44,248 nucleotides of DNA from the NCBI GenBank assembly GCA_022800625.1, contig JAAWQR010000022.1, positions 1 through 44,248 on the forward strand, written 5' to 3'. Positions 9,086 to 17,346 of the stretch are shown one piece after another. A program made the translations under genes and the position numbers. Each line of letters opens with the position of its first letter. Position 1 is the stretch's first letter. Source of the DNA: Clostridiales bacterium (GTDB taxonomy: Bacteria > Bacillota > Clostridia > Oscillospirales > CAG-272). The notes beneath the pieces are model-generated. The model was not told the origin of the DNA and ran no database searches. It was given only the letters and a program-made list of their open reading frames with translations.

Positions 9086-10393
9086 TTATTCCTCTGTTAC
9101 ATATTTGCCGAATTTGCCATACAGTCTTTCGTCAAGTACAGCCTTTATTTCAATACTGTCGGCAGTATAGTTTATCTCAACATTTTCGGCAGACATATAA
9201 ATTTCATTGACTGCCGCGCCCGCCGACTGTGGAAGACTCAATTTTACTGTGCGCTTCCCTGCCATAAGCATAGCTTCAAGAGCAGATATCATATCTTCTA
9301 CTCCTTCGCCTGTTAAAGCTGAAATTGCGGCATAATGCACATTCGAGTCCGATTTTTTCAGCTCATTCAGCGCTTCGCTGTCAGCCTTGTCGCACTTGTT
9401 AAGCACATAAAGTTTCGGTTTATCTCCTGCGCCCAGCTCTTCAAGGAGATTTTCCGTTACACTCAAGTGATCTGAAAATGCAGGATCGGACGCGTCTATT
9501 ATTATCATGAGTAAATCGGAATAGACAGCTTCCTCAAGAGTCGAGCGAAACGCTTTTATAAGATGATGCGGAAGCTTTCTTATAAATCCCACGGTATCGG
9601 TTAGAAGTATATCAGCTCCGCCCGGAAGGGTATATTTTCTTGTAGTTGTGTCAAGCGTTGCAAAGAGCTTGTCCTCGGCAAGTATTCCCGCATCGGTCAG
9701 TCTGTTAAGCAAAGTCGATTTGCCGGCGTTCGTATATCCGACAATAGCGCATCTCTTGATTCCCGAACGCTCTCTCGAACGTCGTATTACGGCTCTGGAG
9801 CGCGCAACTTTTTCAAGCTCTGTTTCAAGAGAGGCTATACGCGCCCTGATACGTCTGCGGTCAAGTTCGAGCTTGGTCTCTCCGGGTCCCCTTGAACCGA
9901 TAGAACCCGATGCCGCGCCGCCGAGACGCGACATCTCGCGTCCGTGTCCGACAAGACGGGGAGCCGTATACTTGAGCTGAGCAAGTTCTACCTGCAGAAC
10001 TCCCTCGGCAGATCTTGCATGCGATGCAAAAATGTCAAGAATCAGCATACTGCGGTCTATAACCTGCACATCTCGGTCTATCTCATCTTCAAGCGATTTT
10101 ATCTGAGACGGGGTAAGGTCGGTATCAAAAACCACGAGATCAGCTTCAAGAGTACTGCAAAGCTCATTCAGTTCAGCGCACTTTCCGCTGCCTATAACAG
10201 TGCGTCTGTCGGGAGCGTCCCTCATTTGAGTCAGACGAGCCGAGCATACGGCGCCTGCCGTTTCTGCAAGCCGTTCAAGCTCGTCAAGACTTACAGAGGC
10301 TTCCGCTTCACTGTCCGAATCATAAACCGCGCAAAGCACGGCTCTCCGCTCTTTATTATTTTCCGTATCAAACAATGTACGTTCTTCAGCCAT
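9086..10393 (-). CDS. hflX: GTPase HflX
   Basis: A ribosome-associated GTPase that splits stalled or hibernating 70S ribosomes. The N-terminal nucleotide-binding domain is followed by the coiled linker with the Gly-rich SRGPGETKLELDRRRIR segment. The G domain contains G1 GYTNAGKST, G3 DTVGFIRKLP, G4 NKCD and G5 SALTGEG. I choose the ATG at 10393 (435 residues), which has AAAGGA about 11 bases upstream; the frame can be extended 13 codons to a TTG at 10432 without a comparable site. It lies downstream of the rpmE terminator and upstream of yigZ. Confidence 0.93.
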   Translation of the reverse strand: MAEERTLFDTENNKERRAVLCAVYDSDSEAEASVSLDELERLAETAGAVCSARLTQMRDAPDRRTVIGSGKCAELNELCSTLEADLVVFDTDLTPSQIKSLEDEIDRDVQVIDRSMLILDIFASHARSAEGVLQVELAQLKYTAPRLVGHGREMSRLGGAASGSIGSRGPGETKLELDRRRIRARIASLETELEKVARSRAVIRRSRERSGIKRCAIVGYTNAGKSTLLNRLTDAGILAEDKLFATLDTTTRKYTLPGGADILLTDTVGFIRKLPHHLIKAFRSTLEEAVYSDLLMIIIDASDPAFSDHLSVTENLLEELGAGDKPKLYVLNKCDKADSEALNELKKSDSNVHYAAISALTGEGVEDMISALEAMLMAGKRTVKLSLPQSAGAAVNEIYMSAENVEINYTADSIEIKAVLDERLYGKFGKYVTEE

Positions 10394-10439
10394 TTTGTCA
10401 CCGTTCCTTTCAATAATATTCTTCAAAACCAATCAAAAC

Positions 10440-10492
10440 AAAAAAAGTCGGACAGGAGTGCAGATTACTAAGACCCGCTTATCCTGCCCGAC
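10440..10492 (-). terminator. intrinsic terminator of rpmE
   Basis: On the minus strand an 11-bp stem (10492-10482 with 10457-10447, one G-U pair) is followed directly by seven T residues. It begins 26 bases after the rpmE stop and separates rpmE from hflX. Confidence 0.9.
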
Positions 10493-10518
10493 AATTCACG
10501 GACAAAACAGTACGTAAA

Positions 10519-10737
10519 TTACTTACCGCTCTTTTCAAGACGCTTCTTGAACTTATCAACACGACCGCCTGCGTCAACAAACTTCTGCTTACCTGTAAAA
10601 AAAGGATGGCACTTTGAGCAAATGTCAACACGGATCTCGCCGCTTCCGTCTATCTTTGTAGAACGAGTCTTAACAGTTTCGCCGCAAGCGCAGCGTACAG
10701 TTACTTCTTCATAATTCGGATGTATTCCCGACTTCAT
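10519..10737 (-). CDS. rpmE: 50S ribosomal protein L31, zinc-binding form
   Basis: L31 bridges the large and small ribosomal subunits. The 72-residue product starts [12 protein letters not shown], the family N-terminus, and keeps the Cys pairs of the zinc form (CACG near residue 16 and CSKC near 36) plus the HPFFTGKQK signature. The ATG at 10737 is preferred over a GTG at 10746 because GAGGTG lies 6 bases upstream of it and the family begins here. It has its own promoter (10775-10803) and terminator (10440-10492), so it is expressed as a single gene. Confidence 0.95.
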   Translation of the reverse strand: MKSGIHPNYEEVTVRCACGETVKTRSTKIDGSGEIRVDICSKCHPFFTGKQKFVDAGGRVDKFKKRLEKSGK

Positions 10738-10774
10738 ATCATTCACCTCACATAAAGTTACTCACGTAATGATG

Positions 10775-10803
10775 ATTATATCATATCTGAATTGATTTTG
10801 CAA
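10775..10803 (-). promoter_or_regulatory. rpmE promoter
   Basis: On the minus strand TTGCAA (10803-10798), a 17-base spacer and a perfect TATAAT (10780-10775), about 38 bases upstream of the rpmE start. Confidence 0.7.
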
Positions 10804-10847
10804 TAGTTTTTTGAAAATTAGAACTGTATTTTGCAATATTTCGCGTT

Positions 10848-11348
10848 TTAATGAATATTGCGCTCATTTTTTACGTGCTCTTGCTTTCCGTTTTTATTAT
10901 CGGAATTTGATATTTTCTCGGAATTATAATCTATAAGACAGTGCAGCGCCATTACATATCCGTCAAATCCGAAACCCGCATATGTCTTGATACATGCCAT
11001 TCCGGCATACGATACCTGTCTGAACTCTTCCCTCTCGGAGACTGCCGAAATGTGAACCTCCACTGCGGGAATACCTACAGCCTTAAGCGCATCGAGAATA
11101 GCCACGCTCGTGTGCGTATACGCTGCGGGATTTATGATAATTCCGTCACAGTCTCCGTATGCCTCCTGTATTCTGTCTACAATCGATCCCTCATGATTGG
11201 ACTGAAAGAAATCTATTTCTACTCCTGCTTCAAGAGCGGCATCCGTGACTGTACGCATAAGGTCTTCATATGTATCGTGTCCGTAAATATTCGGTTCGCG
11301 TATTCCGAGCATGTTTAAATTCGGCCCGTTAATTACAAGTATTTTCAT
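10848..11348 (-). CDS. aroQ: type II 3-dehydroquinate dehydratase
   Basis: Catalyses the third shikimate pathway step, 3-dehydroquinate to 3-dehydroshikimate. Family motifs are clear: INGPNLNMLGIREPNIYG at the N-terminus (catalytic Tyr22), FQSNHEG, IINPAAYTHTS and VEVHISAVSEREEFR. Type II enzymes usually have about 145-150 residues; this one has 166, with a charged Asn/Lys/Glu-rich C-terminal tail of about 22 residues that looks non-essential. It is the last gene of the aromatic operon, 27 bases after pheA. Confidence 0.93.
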   Translation of the reverse strand: MKILVINGPNLNMLGIREPNIYGHDTYEDLMRTVTDAALEAGVEIDFFQSNHEGSIVDRIQEAYGDCDGIIINPAAYTHTSVAILDALKAVGIPAVEVHISAVSEREEFRQVSYAGMACIKTYAGFGFDGYVMALHCLIDYNSEKISNSDNKNGKQEHVKNERNIH

Positions 11349-11375
11349 GATTGCAGTGAACTTCCTTTTATTTTT

Positions 11376-12521
11376 TCAGCCGATAACCTCGGAATAGCTT
11401 CCGAGATAGCGAAATTCTTCGGACATATTATCAAGCTCGCAAATCAGTCTTACAAACTCCGACGAATATATTGACGTTTCCAAATCAAAATAAAACATAA
11501 ACTCAAAATCGCGGTCAGGCATCGGACGGCTTTCAAGCTTTCTGAGATTTATACCGAGTGCGTATATTCTCGCAAGTATCTTATACAGCGCACCGGGTTT
11601 ATGAGATACAACCATCATAAGGCTCGTTCGGTCTGCTCCGGGATATATCTCAAGATTTTTCGATATACATATGAACCTTGTATGATTGTTATCGTTATTC
11701 TGCACGCTCCTTTTGAGGCACGCAAGTCCGTAAAGCTCGGCGCAGGCATATGAAGAAAGCGCCGCCGCATCCCGTCTGCCCGATTTTGCTACCATTTCAG
11801 CGGCAATCGCAGTATTTTCACACGCTGTAACCTTTACATTCGGCAGTGAAGACAAAAACTCTGAACATTGGCTTATCGCCTGCTCATGAGAAAATATCTC
11901 GCGTATTTCCGACAGCTCAACTCCCTTATTAACGAGCAGATTATGGTCTATCTTGATCCTTGTGCTTCTTACTATAGTGAATTTTTTTGAAATCATAAGG
12001 TCGTATACACGATTGACAGAGCCTGCCGTTGTATTTTCAAGCGGAAGCACACCGTATCGGCAAAGACCGCTCTCAACAGCATTGAAAACAGCTTCAAAGC
12101 TGTTCATGTACATAATTGAGGGAGACTTAAACAGTTTTTCACACGCCGCCGTCGAATTTGCTCCCTCAACGCCCTGACATGCCACTGTGCATGACGTCGG
12201 AAAAAGCTTAGTTGTGTTATCTATCGCCGATGTGATTTCACGGTACAGCTCTGTTTCGGTATGATTAAGTGAGGACTGATAAGAGCGGCTCAGCTCAAAA
12301 ATCAGGGAATAGAGAACCCTCATATATTCCTTCATTTTATCGCCCGCCATATCCGATATTTCTGCGAGCTTCTCTCGCTCGCGCTTGGAATCAAGTATCG
12401 GAAGACCGTTTTTCTTTTTGTACTCGGCTATCTCTCCCGCTATATCCATACGCTTTGATACAAGCTCGATAAGTGATCTATCGATCTTGTCAATTTCAAC
12501 TCTCAGTTCATTAAGATCCAT
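11376..12521 (-). CDS. pheA: bifunctional chorismate mutase / prephenate dehydratase
   Basis: Converts chorismate to prephenate and then to phenylpyruvate, the phenylalanine branch. Residues 1-85 are an AroQ-type chorismate mutase domain (LRVEIDKIDRSLIELVSKRM). Residues about 108-285 are the prephenate dehydratase domain, with the NHTRF catalytic motif near 280. The C-terminal 80 residues form an ACT domain with the Phe-binding signatures HKPGALYKIL and LESRP. All key motifs are present, so the enzyme should be inhibited by Phe. At 381 residues it has the expected length. Expression is probably controlled by the leader attenuator upstream of aroF. Confidence 0.95.
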   Translation of the reverse strand: MDLNELRVEIDKIDRSLIELVSKRMDIAGEIAEYKKKNGLPILDSKREREKLAEISDMAGDKMKEYMRVLYSLIFELSRSYQSSLNHTETELYREITSAIDNTTKLFPTSCTVACQGVEGANSTAACEKLFKSPSIMYMNSFEAVFNAVESGLCRYGVLPLENTTAGSVNRVYDLMISKKFTIVRSTRIKIDHNLLVNKGVELSEIREIFSHEQAISQCSEFLSSLPNVKVTACENTAIAAEMVAKSGRRDAAALSSYACAELYGLACLKRSVQNNDNNHTRFICISKNLEIYPGADRTSLMMVVSHKPGALYKILARIYALGINLRKLESRPMPDRDFEFMFYFDLETSIYSSEFVRLICELDNMSEEFRYLGSYSEVIG

Positions 12522-12560
12522 TTATTAAATTTCCTTTCATAATAGCCGTAATTTCGCTGC

Positions 12561-13580
12561 TCAAACATTGATCTCAGCGCCGTTTTCAAGCATAGCGTCA
12601 AGAACGGCTACTGCGCAGGCAGCTTCAACGCACGGAACGGCGCGCAGTGCAACGCACGGATCATGCCTGCCGTGTACAGACAGCTTAGTTTCACTCATAT
12701 CAGAGAGTCTGACACTGACCTGCTCGCGTGCAATTGACGGAGTCGGTTTGAATGCGGCTCTGAATACAACAGGCATTCCCGTTGTGATCCCGCCGATAAT
12801 TCCGCCGTGATTGTTGGTTTTTGTTCTGACCTCGCCGTTCTCTATGCAGTAAGCGTCGTTGTGCTCGCTTCCGCGCATTGCCGCCGCTTCAAATCCGCGT
12901 CCGAATTCGATACCGCGGACTGCCGGAATTCCGAACACCGCCGACGCTATTCTGTTTTCCATACCGTCAAATATAGGATCGCCCAGACCAACGGGAAGTC
13001 CCTCTGCTCTGCACTCCACTATCCCTCCGACGGAATCAAGCTCGCATCTTGCTTTATCAATCTGAGCAAGCATTGCTTCACGGTTTCCGCGAACTCCTCC
13101 GACCTCGATTACTTCCGCAGAAATCTTAACGCCGTTTTTCTCAAGCAAACCTATTGCCAGCGCTCCTGCTATGCAGAGAGGCGCTGTCAGTCTTCCCGAA
13201 AAATGACCGCCGCCCGCAAAATCATTGTGTTCTCCGTATTTCATCAAAGCTACATAATCAGCATGAGACGGGCGCGGAACATCGCTTACACCGCTGTAGT
13301 CGGAGCTTCTTGTATTGCTGTTGTAAATCAGCACCGTAATCGGGGCACCGCATGTATATCCGTCTCCCGAAAGTCCGGACACAAATTCAGGCTTATCCGC
13401 TTCTTTTCGCGGAGTTGAGCGGCTGTCCTGTCCCGGGGCGCGTCTTGCCATAAAAGCTCCGAGTTTATCAAAATCAATTTTAAACCCTGCGGGGAATCCG
13501 TCTATACACACACCGATAGCAGGTGCGTGCGATTGACCGAATACGGATATTTTAAGTTTTCTGCCGTATATACTGCTCAT
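12561..13580 (-). CDS. aroC: chorismate synthase
   Basis: Makes chorismate from EPSP with reduced FMN as cofactor. Motifs: GQSHAPAIGVCIDGFPAG at the N-terminus, RRAPGQDSRSTPRKE, KYGEHNDFAGGGHFSGR, and HGRHDPCVALRAVPCVEAA near the end. At 339 residues it is slightly short compared with many homologs (350-390) but every conserved block is present. AAAGG lies 10 bases upstream of the ATG. The gene lies between aroA and pheA, so the operon carries substrate to product in order. Confidence 0.95.
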   Translation of the reverse strand: MSSIYGRKLKISVFGQSHAPAIGVCIDGFPAGFKIDFDKLGAFMARRAPGQDSRSTPRKEADKPEFVSGLSGDGYTCGAPITVLIYNSNTRSSDYSGVSDVPRPSHADYVALMKYGEHNDFAGGGHFSGRLTAPLCIAGALAIGLLEKNGVKISAEVIEVGGVRGNREAMLAQIDKARCELDSVGGIVECRAEGLPVGLGDPIFDGMENRIASAVFGIPAVRGIEFGRGFEAAAMRGSEHNDAYCIENGEVRTKTNNHGGIIGGITTGMPVVFRAAFKPTPSIAREQVSVRLSDMSETKLSVHGRHDPCVALRAVPCVEAACAVAVLDAMLENGAEINV

Positions 13581-13634
13581 TATGTGCTATACCTTTCATC
13601 ATAGTTTTGAGGATTAGTCTTTAGTCTTTTTACT

Positions 13635-14909
13635 TTATTCAATCGTTATTTTTCCGCCCAGAGATTCAAAATCATGCCAAAAGTCCGTGTACGACTTTGA
13701 AACTACTTCGGCATTCGTTACGGTTACATCTTCCTCACAGAAAAGAGAGGCGAGAGCTGCGCTCATTGCTATTCTGTGATCTCTGAAGGAATCTACCATA
13801 CCGCCATCAAGTTCTTTAACAGATGGATTTCCGACAATTGTGAGTCCGTCTATCTCTTCCTTTACATCTGCTCCGAGCGCATTCAGAATACAGCTTGTAG
13901 ATTCAATGCGGTCGCTTTCCTTTATTCTGAGCCTCGCAGCGCCTGTAATTTTTGTTACTCCGTCAGCTCTTGCCGCAAGCGCCGCTATAACGGGGACAAG
14001 ATCGGGAATATCCTCTGCATTTACGGCAATCCCGCGAAGCTCTGCACGTGAAACCGTTACGGCGTCAGAGTTAATTTTAACATCCGCCCCCATATCGCGG
14101 AGGACGTCGAGAATTCGTCTGTCACCCTGAGCTGAATTTATGTCAAGACCGACACATGTAATCCCCTCATCACTCAAAGCACCTGCGCACAGCCAGCATG
14201 CCGCTCCCGACCAGTCTCCTCCGACAGCAAGGCTGCCCGGTGACTTATATTTTCCCGATACTGTGATAACACTATTATTTATATCGACTGTAACACCGAA
14301 CGCTCTCATAGCGCAGACGGTCATCTCGATATACTTTTTCGATTCGGTCTTTCCTGTAAGCTCAATTGTTCCGCCGTCCAAAACGGGAAGCGCCATAAGA
14401 ATACCGCTGATGAACTGTGAAGATATATTTGAAGCTATTTTGTAACTGTTTCCTCTCATCGCGCCGCTGCAAAACAGTCGGCTGCCTTCTTTTCTGAGTG
14501 TACAGCCGTGATTTTTCATTTCCTCGTCAAGAGGATAAAGCGGACGGTCGGGAAGTCTTTCTTCCATAAAAAACTCCGCGTCTGCGCCGAGAGACGCCGC
14601 AACAGGCAAAAGAAACCTGAGCGTTGAGCCGCTGTCACGGCATCTGAGACACGGATTTTTCACGCACTCAGCTATAGGCTCGATTTTGAAGCCGTATTCC
14701 GTTTCCGTAATCCCTGCCCCGAGCGCACGCATACAGTCAACGGTTGCCGCAATATCGCTTGATATGCTGTTTACGCGGATCTCCGTCGGCTTATCCGCTA
14801 AGGACGCGCATATTATATATCTGTGCGCTTCCGATTTGGATGATGGGATCAACACACGTCCGCTGAGAGATTTACAGATTTTGTCCTTATTTTTTATTGA
14901 TACGGTCAT
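13635..14909 (-). CDS. aroA: 3-phosphoshikimate 1-carboxyvinyltransferase (EPSP synthase)
   Basis: Transfers enolpyruvyl from PEP to shikimate-3-phosphate. Visible motifs: SSKSEAHRYIICASLADK near residue 23 (phosphate binding), RDSGSTLRFLLPVAASLG near 90, DRPLYPLDEEM, SSQFISGILMALPVL, LVPVIAALAA, RIKESDRI and SFRDHRIAMSAALAS near the C-terminus. The glycine-rich segment reads RDSGSTLRF rather than the GNAGTAMRP of class I enzymes, a substitution pattern common in Clostridia that may lower glyphosate sensitivity; that is inference. The 424-residue length is normal. Confidence 0.95.
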   Translation of the reverse strand: MTVSIKNKDKICKSLSGRVLIPSSKSEAHRYIICASLADKPTEIRVNSISSDIAATVDCMRALGAGITETEYGFKIEPIAECVKNPCLRCRDSGSTLRFLLPVAASLGADAEFFMEERLPDRPLYPLDEEMKNHGCTLRKEGSRLFCSGAMRGNSYKIASNISSQFISGILMALPVLDGGTIELTGKTESKKYIEMTVCAMRAFGVTVDINNSVITVSGKYKSPGSLAVGGDWSGAACWLCAGALSDEGITCVGLDINSAQGDRRILDVLRDMGADVKINSDAVTVSRAELRGIAVNAEDIPDLVPVIAALAARADGVTKITGAARLRIKESDRIESTSCILNALGADVKEEIDGLTIVGNPSVKELDGGMVDSFRDHRIAMSAALASLFCEEDVTVTNAEVVSKSYTDFWHDFESLGGKITIE

Positions 14910-14939
14910 CTTATTTCCCTTTCATATACCGTGAACAAA

Positions 14940-15806
14940 TCATTTTTTCCTCATGTTTCCGTCTACTTCTTCCTTGCGCCGGCGTCCGTCGTCAAGCAGT
15001 TTCCAAAGCCTTTCACTATCTTCGTCGGCTATAGCGTCACGGTACATGGTAAGATTTTCAATTACAGTGTCAAGCTCAAACAAAAGCGGCTCACGGTTTT
15101 CGAGAAACAACTCGCTCCACATGGTAGGATTGAGCCATGCAACGCGCGTCATATCTCTGTAGCTTCCCGCAGAAAATCCCCTGTGCTGAGACGCTGTCGG
15201 ACTTTTTATATATGCACTCGACACAATATGCGCAAGCTGTGAAGTAAAAGCTATCATTTTGTCGTGCTCTTCCGCGGTAGTTACGGAAATCGAACCGAAT
15301 CCTACAGGTGAAAGAAGAAATTTTATATGATCAAGAAGTGTAATATCATCAAATTTAGGCGGAACAATAACCATGGGCGCACCGATAAACAAATCGGCTC
15401 TCGAATATTTGAATCCGGAATTATGCGTTCCCGCCATCGGATGTCCGCCGACAAAGGTAAAACCGTATTTTTCAGCAGCCTCAAAACCTGCGCGGCAAAC
15501 CGCGGCTTTTGTTCCGCAGCAGTCTATAACAAACAGATTTTTCGGAAAATATTCTGCATTTTGATTTATATAATCTATTGATGCTTCGGGATATGCAGAG
15601 ACTAAAATCAGATCGCACTCTGCAAACTTATCCCGTGTAAGCTCTCCGTCAAGCACATCGGAAAGTATTCCGAATTCCGTCACGGTATGATTTTTGTCGT
15701 ATCCGTACACGGTGTGTCCGGTTTTTTTATACGCCTTGGCTATCGAACCTCCTATAAGCCCGAGACCGACAACGCCGACTGAAAAAGAAGTTTTATCACA
15801 CATCAT
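14940..15806 (-). CDS. tyrA: prephenate dehydrogenase
   Basis: Oxidises and decarboxylates prephenate to 4-hydroxyphenylpyruvate, the tyrosine branch. Residues 8-35 form the NAD(P) Rossmann fold (VGVVGLGLIGGSIAKAY). GGHPMAGTHNSGF and AFTSQLAHIVSSAY are catalytic and substrate-binding segments, and GSYRDMTRVAWLNPTMW is typical of the helical dimerisation domain. At 288 residues it lacks the C-terminal ACT domain of some gram-positive TyrA proteins, so Tyr feedback may be absent here. The start overlaps the aroF stop by four bases (ATGA), implying translational coupling. Confidence 0.94.
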   Translation of the reverse strand: MMCDKTSFSVGVVGLGLIGGSIAKAYKKTGHTVYGYDKNHTVTEFGILSDVLDGELTRDKFAECDLILVSAYPEASIDYINQNAEYFPKNLFVIDCCGTKAAVCRAGFEAAEKYGFTFVGGHPMAGTHNSGFKYSRADLFIGAPMVIVPPKFDDITLLDHIKFLLSPVGFGSISVTTAEEHDKMIAFTSQLAHIVSSAYIKSPTASQHRGFSAGSYRDMTRVAWLNPTMWSELFLENREPLLFELDTVIENLTMYRDAIADEDSERLWKLLDDGRRRKEEVDGNMRKK

Positions 15807-16801
15807 AGTACGCCTCTGATCTGCATAATACGCTTTGCTGTTCTGTCAAACTGATCGGGAGTAAGAGACTGAGCTCCGTCGCAAAGAGCCTTCATCGGAT
15901 CGTTATGCACTTCGATCATTATTCCGTCTGCTCCGCATGCCGCAGCGGCAAGAGCCATCGGCTCAACTAATTTGGAATGCCCCGTAGCATGGCTCGGATC
16001 GATCACAACGGGAAGATGCGTCATCTCATGGAGAAGCGGAACTGACGAAAGATCAAGTGTATTTCTCGTATATGTTTCAAACGTGCGTATACCGCGCTCG
16101 CACAGGATAATATCGGAGTTCCCCCCCGCCATTATATATTCTGCGCTCATCAAAAGCTCTTTGAGCGTGCTTGCCAGACCGCGCTTTAAAAGAATCGGCT
16201 TACCTGATTTTCCGAGTTCCTTTAAAAGTTCAATATTCTGCATGTTTCTTGCACCGACTTGAATTATATCTACGTTCTCGAAAAGAGGCAGGTGGGAAGC
16301 GTCCATAATTTCCGTTACGATAGGCATACTCGTTTCTTTTTTCGCTTCGAGAAGAAGTTCTATACCGTCGGCTTTAAGTCCCTGAAAATCATACGGAGAT
16401 GTTCTCGGTTTGAACGCGCCGCCGCGAAGAAACGCGGCACCTGATGCGCATACCGACTTTGCCACAGCTATGATCTGCTCTCTTGATTCGACAGAGCAAG
16501 GTCCTGCGATCAGCGCAAAATTTCCGCCCCCGAGCTTCACCCCTCCGACATCTATCACAGTATCGTCAGGATGAAATTTGCGGCTGCACTGCTTGAACGG
16601 CTCTGTAACTCTCTTTACCGAATCAACAATATCAAGGCTTTCGATAAGATCCATGTCTATTTTTGCTGTATCTCCGATAAGTCCGATTACGGTATAATCA
16701 TGTCCATCGGAAATATGTACGTCTATTCCCTGTCCGCGAATCCATTCAACAAGATTATTTCTCTGCGACTCTGTTGCGTTCGGTTTGATTACAGCTATCA
16801 T
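15803..16801 (-). CDS. aroF: 3-deoxy-7-phosphoheptulonate synthase (DAHP synthase, type I beta)
   Basis: Condenses PEP and erythrose-4-phosphate, the entry step of the shikimate pathway. Residues 1-70 form a ferredoxin-like regulatory domain of the Thermotoga/Bacillus kind. The catalytic barrel follows, with IAGPCSVES, RGGAFKPRTSPYDFQG, LLKRG and VIDPSHATGH. The N-terminal domain usually gives feedback control by aromatic amino acids. It is the first structural gene of the operon, with AAGGAGAGG 9 bases upstream of the ATG and a 270-base leader that contains a Phe/Tyr-rich peptide and a terminator. Confidence 0.95.
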   Translation of the reverse strand: MIAVIKPNATESQRNNLVEWIRGQGIDVHISDGHDYTVIGLIGDTAKIDMDLIESLDIVDSVKRVTEPFKQCSRKFHPDDTVIDVGGVKLGGGNFALIAGPCSVESREQIIAVAKSVCASGAAFLRGGAFKPRTSPYDFQGLKADGIELLLEAKKETSMPIVTEIMDASHLPLFENVDIIQVGARNMQNIELLKELGKSGKPILLKRGLASTLKELLMSAEYIMAGGNSDIILCERGIRTFETYTRNTLDLSSVPLLHEMTHLPVVIDPSHATGHSKLVEPMALAAAACGADGIMIEVHNDPMKALCDGAQSLTPDQFDRTAKRIMQIRGVL

Positions 16802-16883
16802 ATTTCAATTCCTCTCCTTACTGCCGAGATTTTTCAATAAATCATATCTGAAAAGCGAACAGCTCGATATTCTCGGCTTGTGC

Positions 16884-16919
16884 AAAAATAAAAGCCGCAC
16901 AGGATATGTGATCCGTGCG
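16884..16919 (-). terminator. attenuator terminator in the aroF leader
   Basis: On the minus strand CGCACGGAT (16919-16911) pairs across a 5-base loop with ATCC-T-GTGCG (16905-16896, one bulged base). CTTTTATTTTT follows at 16893-16884. It lies between the leader peptide stop and the aroF ribosome binding site, with 82 bases left to the aroF ATG, so it can stop transcription before the operon. Confidence 0.8.
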
Positions 16920-16953
16920 ACAAATGACCGTTTTCGTCGGTCTAAACCGAATG

Positions 16954-17052
16954 TTATCTTCCGTTTTTGACATTGCAGCACAAACCACCATTACCCTTAT
17001 CAAAAAAGTAATAGTCAAAATAATATGTGCTAAAGCTGATTTTACGGATCAT
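16954..17052 (-). CDS. Phe/Tyr-rich leader peptide of the aromatic operon
   Basis: A 32-codon frame, too short for routine gene calling, starts at an ATG at 17052 with GGAGGA five bases upstream. Residues 7-17 read FSTYYFDYYFF: eight of eleven are Phe or Tyr, the end products of the operon. A consensus promoter lies just upstream (17078-17106) and an intrinsic terminator just downstream (16884-16919). This is the layout of ribosome-mediated attenuation: ribosomes stalling on Tyr or Phe codons would favour an antiterminator, and free translation would allow termination. An imperfect antiterminator pairing can be drawn between GTGC..AATG in codons 24-27 and CATT..GCAC at the terminator 5' arm. 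The mechanism is inferred; the elements are seen directly. Confidence 0.8.
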   Translation of the reverse strand: MIRKISFSTYYFDYYFFDKGNGGLCCNVKNGR

Positions 17053-17077
17053 AACCTTCCTCCGACTCTTTTTTTTA

Positions 17078-17106
17078 AGTATACAACCGCTGCGCAATTT
17101 TGTCAA
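17078..17106 (-). promoter_or_regulatory. promoter of the aromatic amino acid operon
   Basis: On the minus strand TTGACA (17106-17101), a 17-base spacer and TATACT (17083-17078). Transcription would begin near 17071, about 19 bases before the leader peptide ATG. Confidence 0.85.
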
Positions 17107-17231
17107 TAGATATATTGTGATTTTTTGTTTTCAGATGCAAATATTTTTATTACGGTAATATAGTTTCACTTTAACATATATATTGACAGAGCCGTAAAGC
17201 AAAAAAAATAAAAATTTGTTGAAACTTTTAC

Positions 17232-17260
17232 TTGAAATTCACAGCAAATCGGAGTATCAT
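17232..17260 (+). promoter_or_regulatory. promoter of the ATP synthase operon
   Basis: TTGAAA (17232-17237), 17 bases, TATCAT (17255-17260): five of six matches in each box. A TTGACA at 17183 has no good -10 partner. The region 17107-17231 between the divergent promoters is A/T-rich and shows nothing else I can name. Confidence 0.65.
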
Positions 17261-17328
17261 TATATCTAATCGGCAACCATATAATTTTGCCGACTCAATG
17301 TTCCGTCGGAACTAAAATAAGGAAAGGT

Positions 17329-17343
17329 ATGATTAACACATAA
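17329..17343 (+). promoter_or_regulatory. four-codon in-frame mini-ORF upstream of atpB
   Basis: The only good ribosome binding site (AAGGAAAGG at 17319-17327) is positioned for an ATG at 17329 that reads Met-Ile-Asn-Thr and stops at TAA 17341-17343, in frame with atpB and three bases before the atpB ATG at 17347. AtpB translation may depend on reinitiation, or the stop may be a recent mutation. Confidence 0.5.
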
Positions 17344-17346
17344 GCT

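Noticed and set aside
12807..13418. 203-codon plus-strand frame opposite aroC
   Set aside because: Antisense shadow of chorismate synthase; low-complexity Ser/Arg/Cys composition and no ribosome binding site.
16802..17071. T-box riboswitch in the aroF leader
   Set aside because: I could not find the T-box bulge consensus or specifier stem; the leader peptide and terminator explain the region better.
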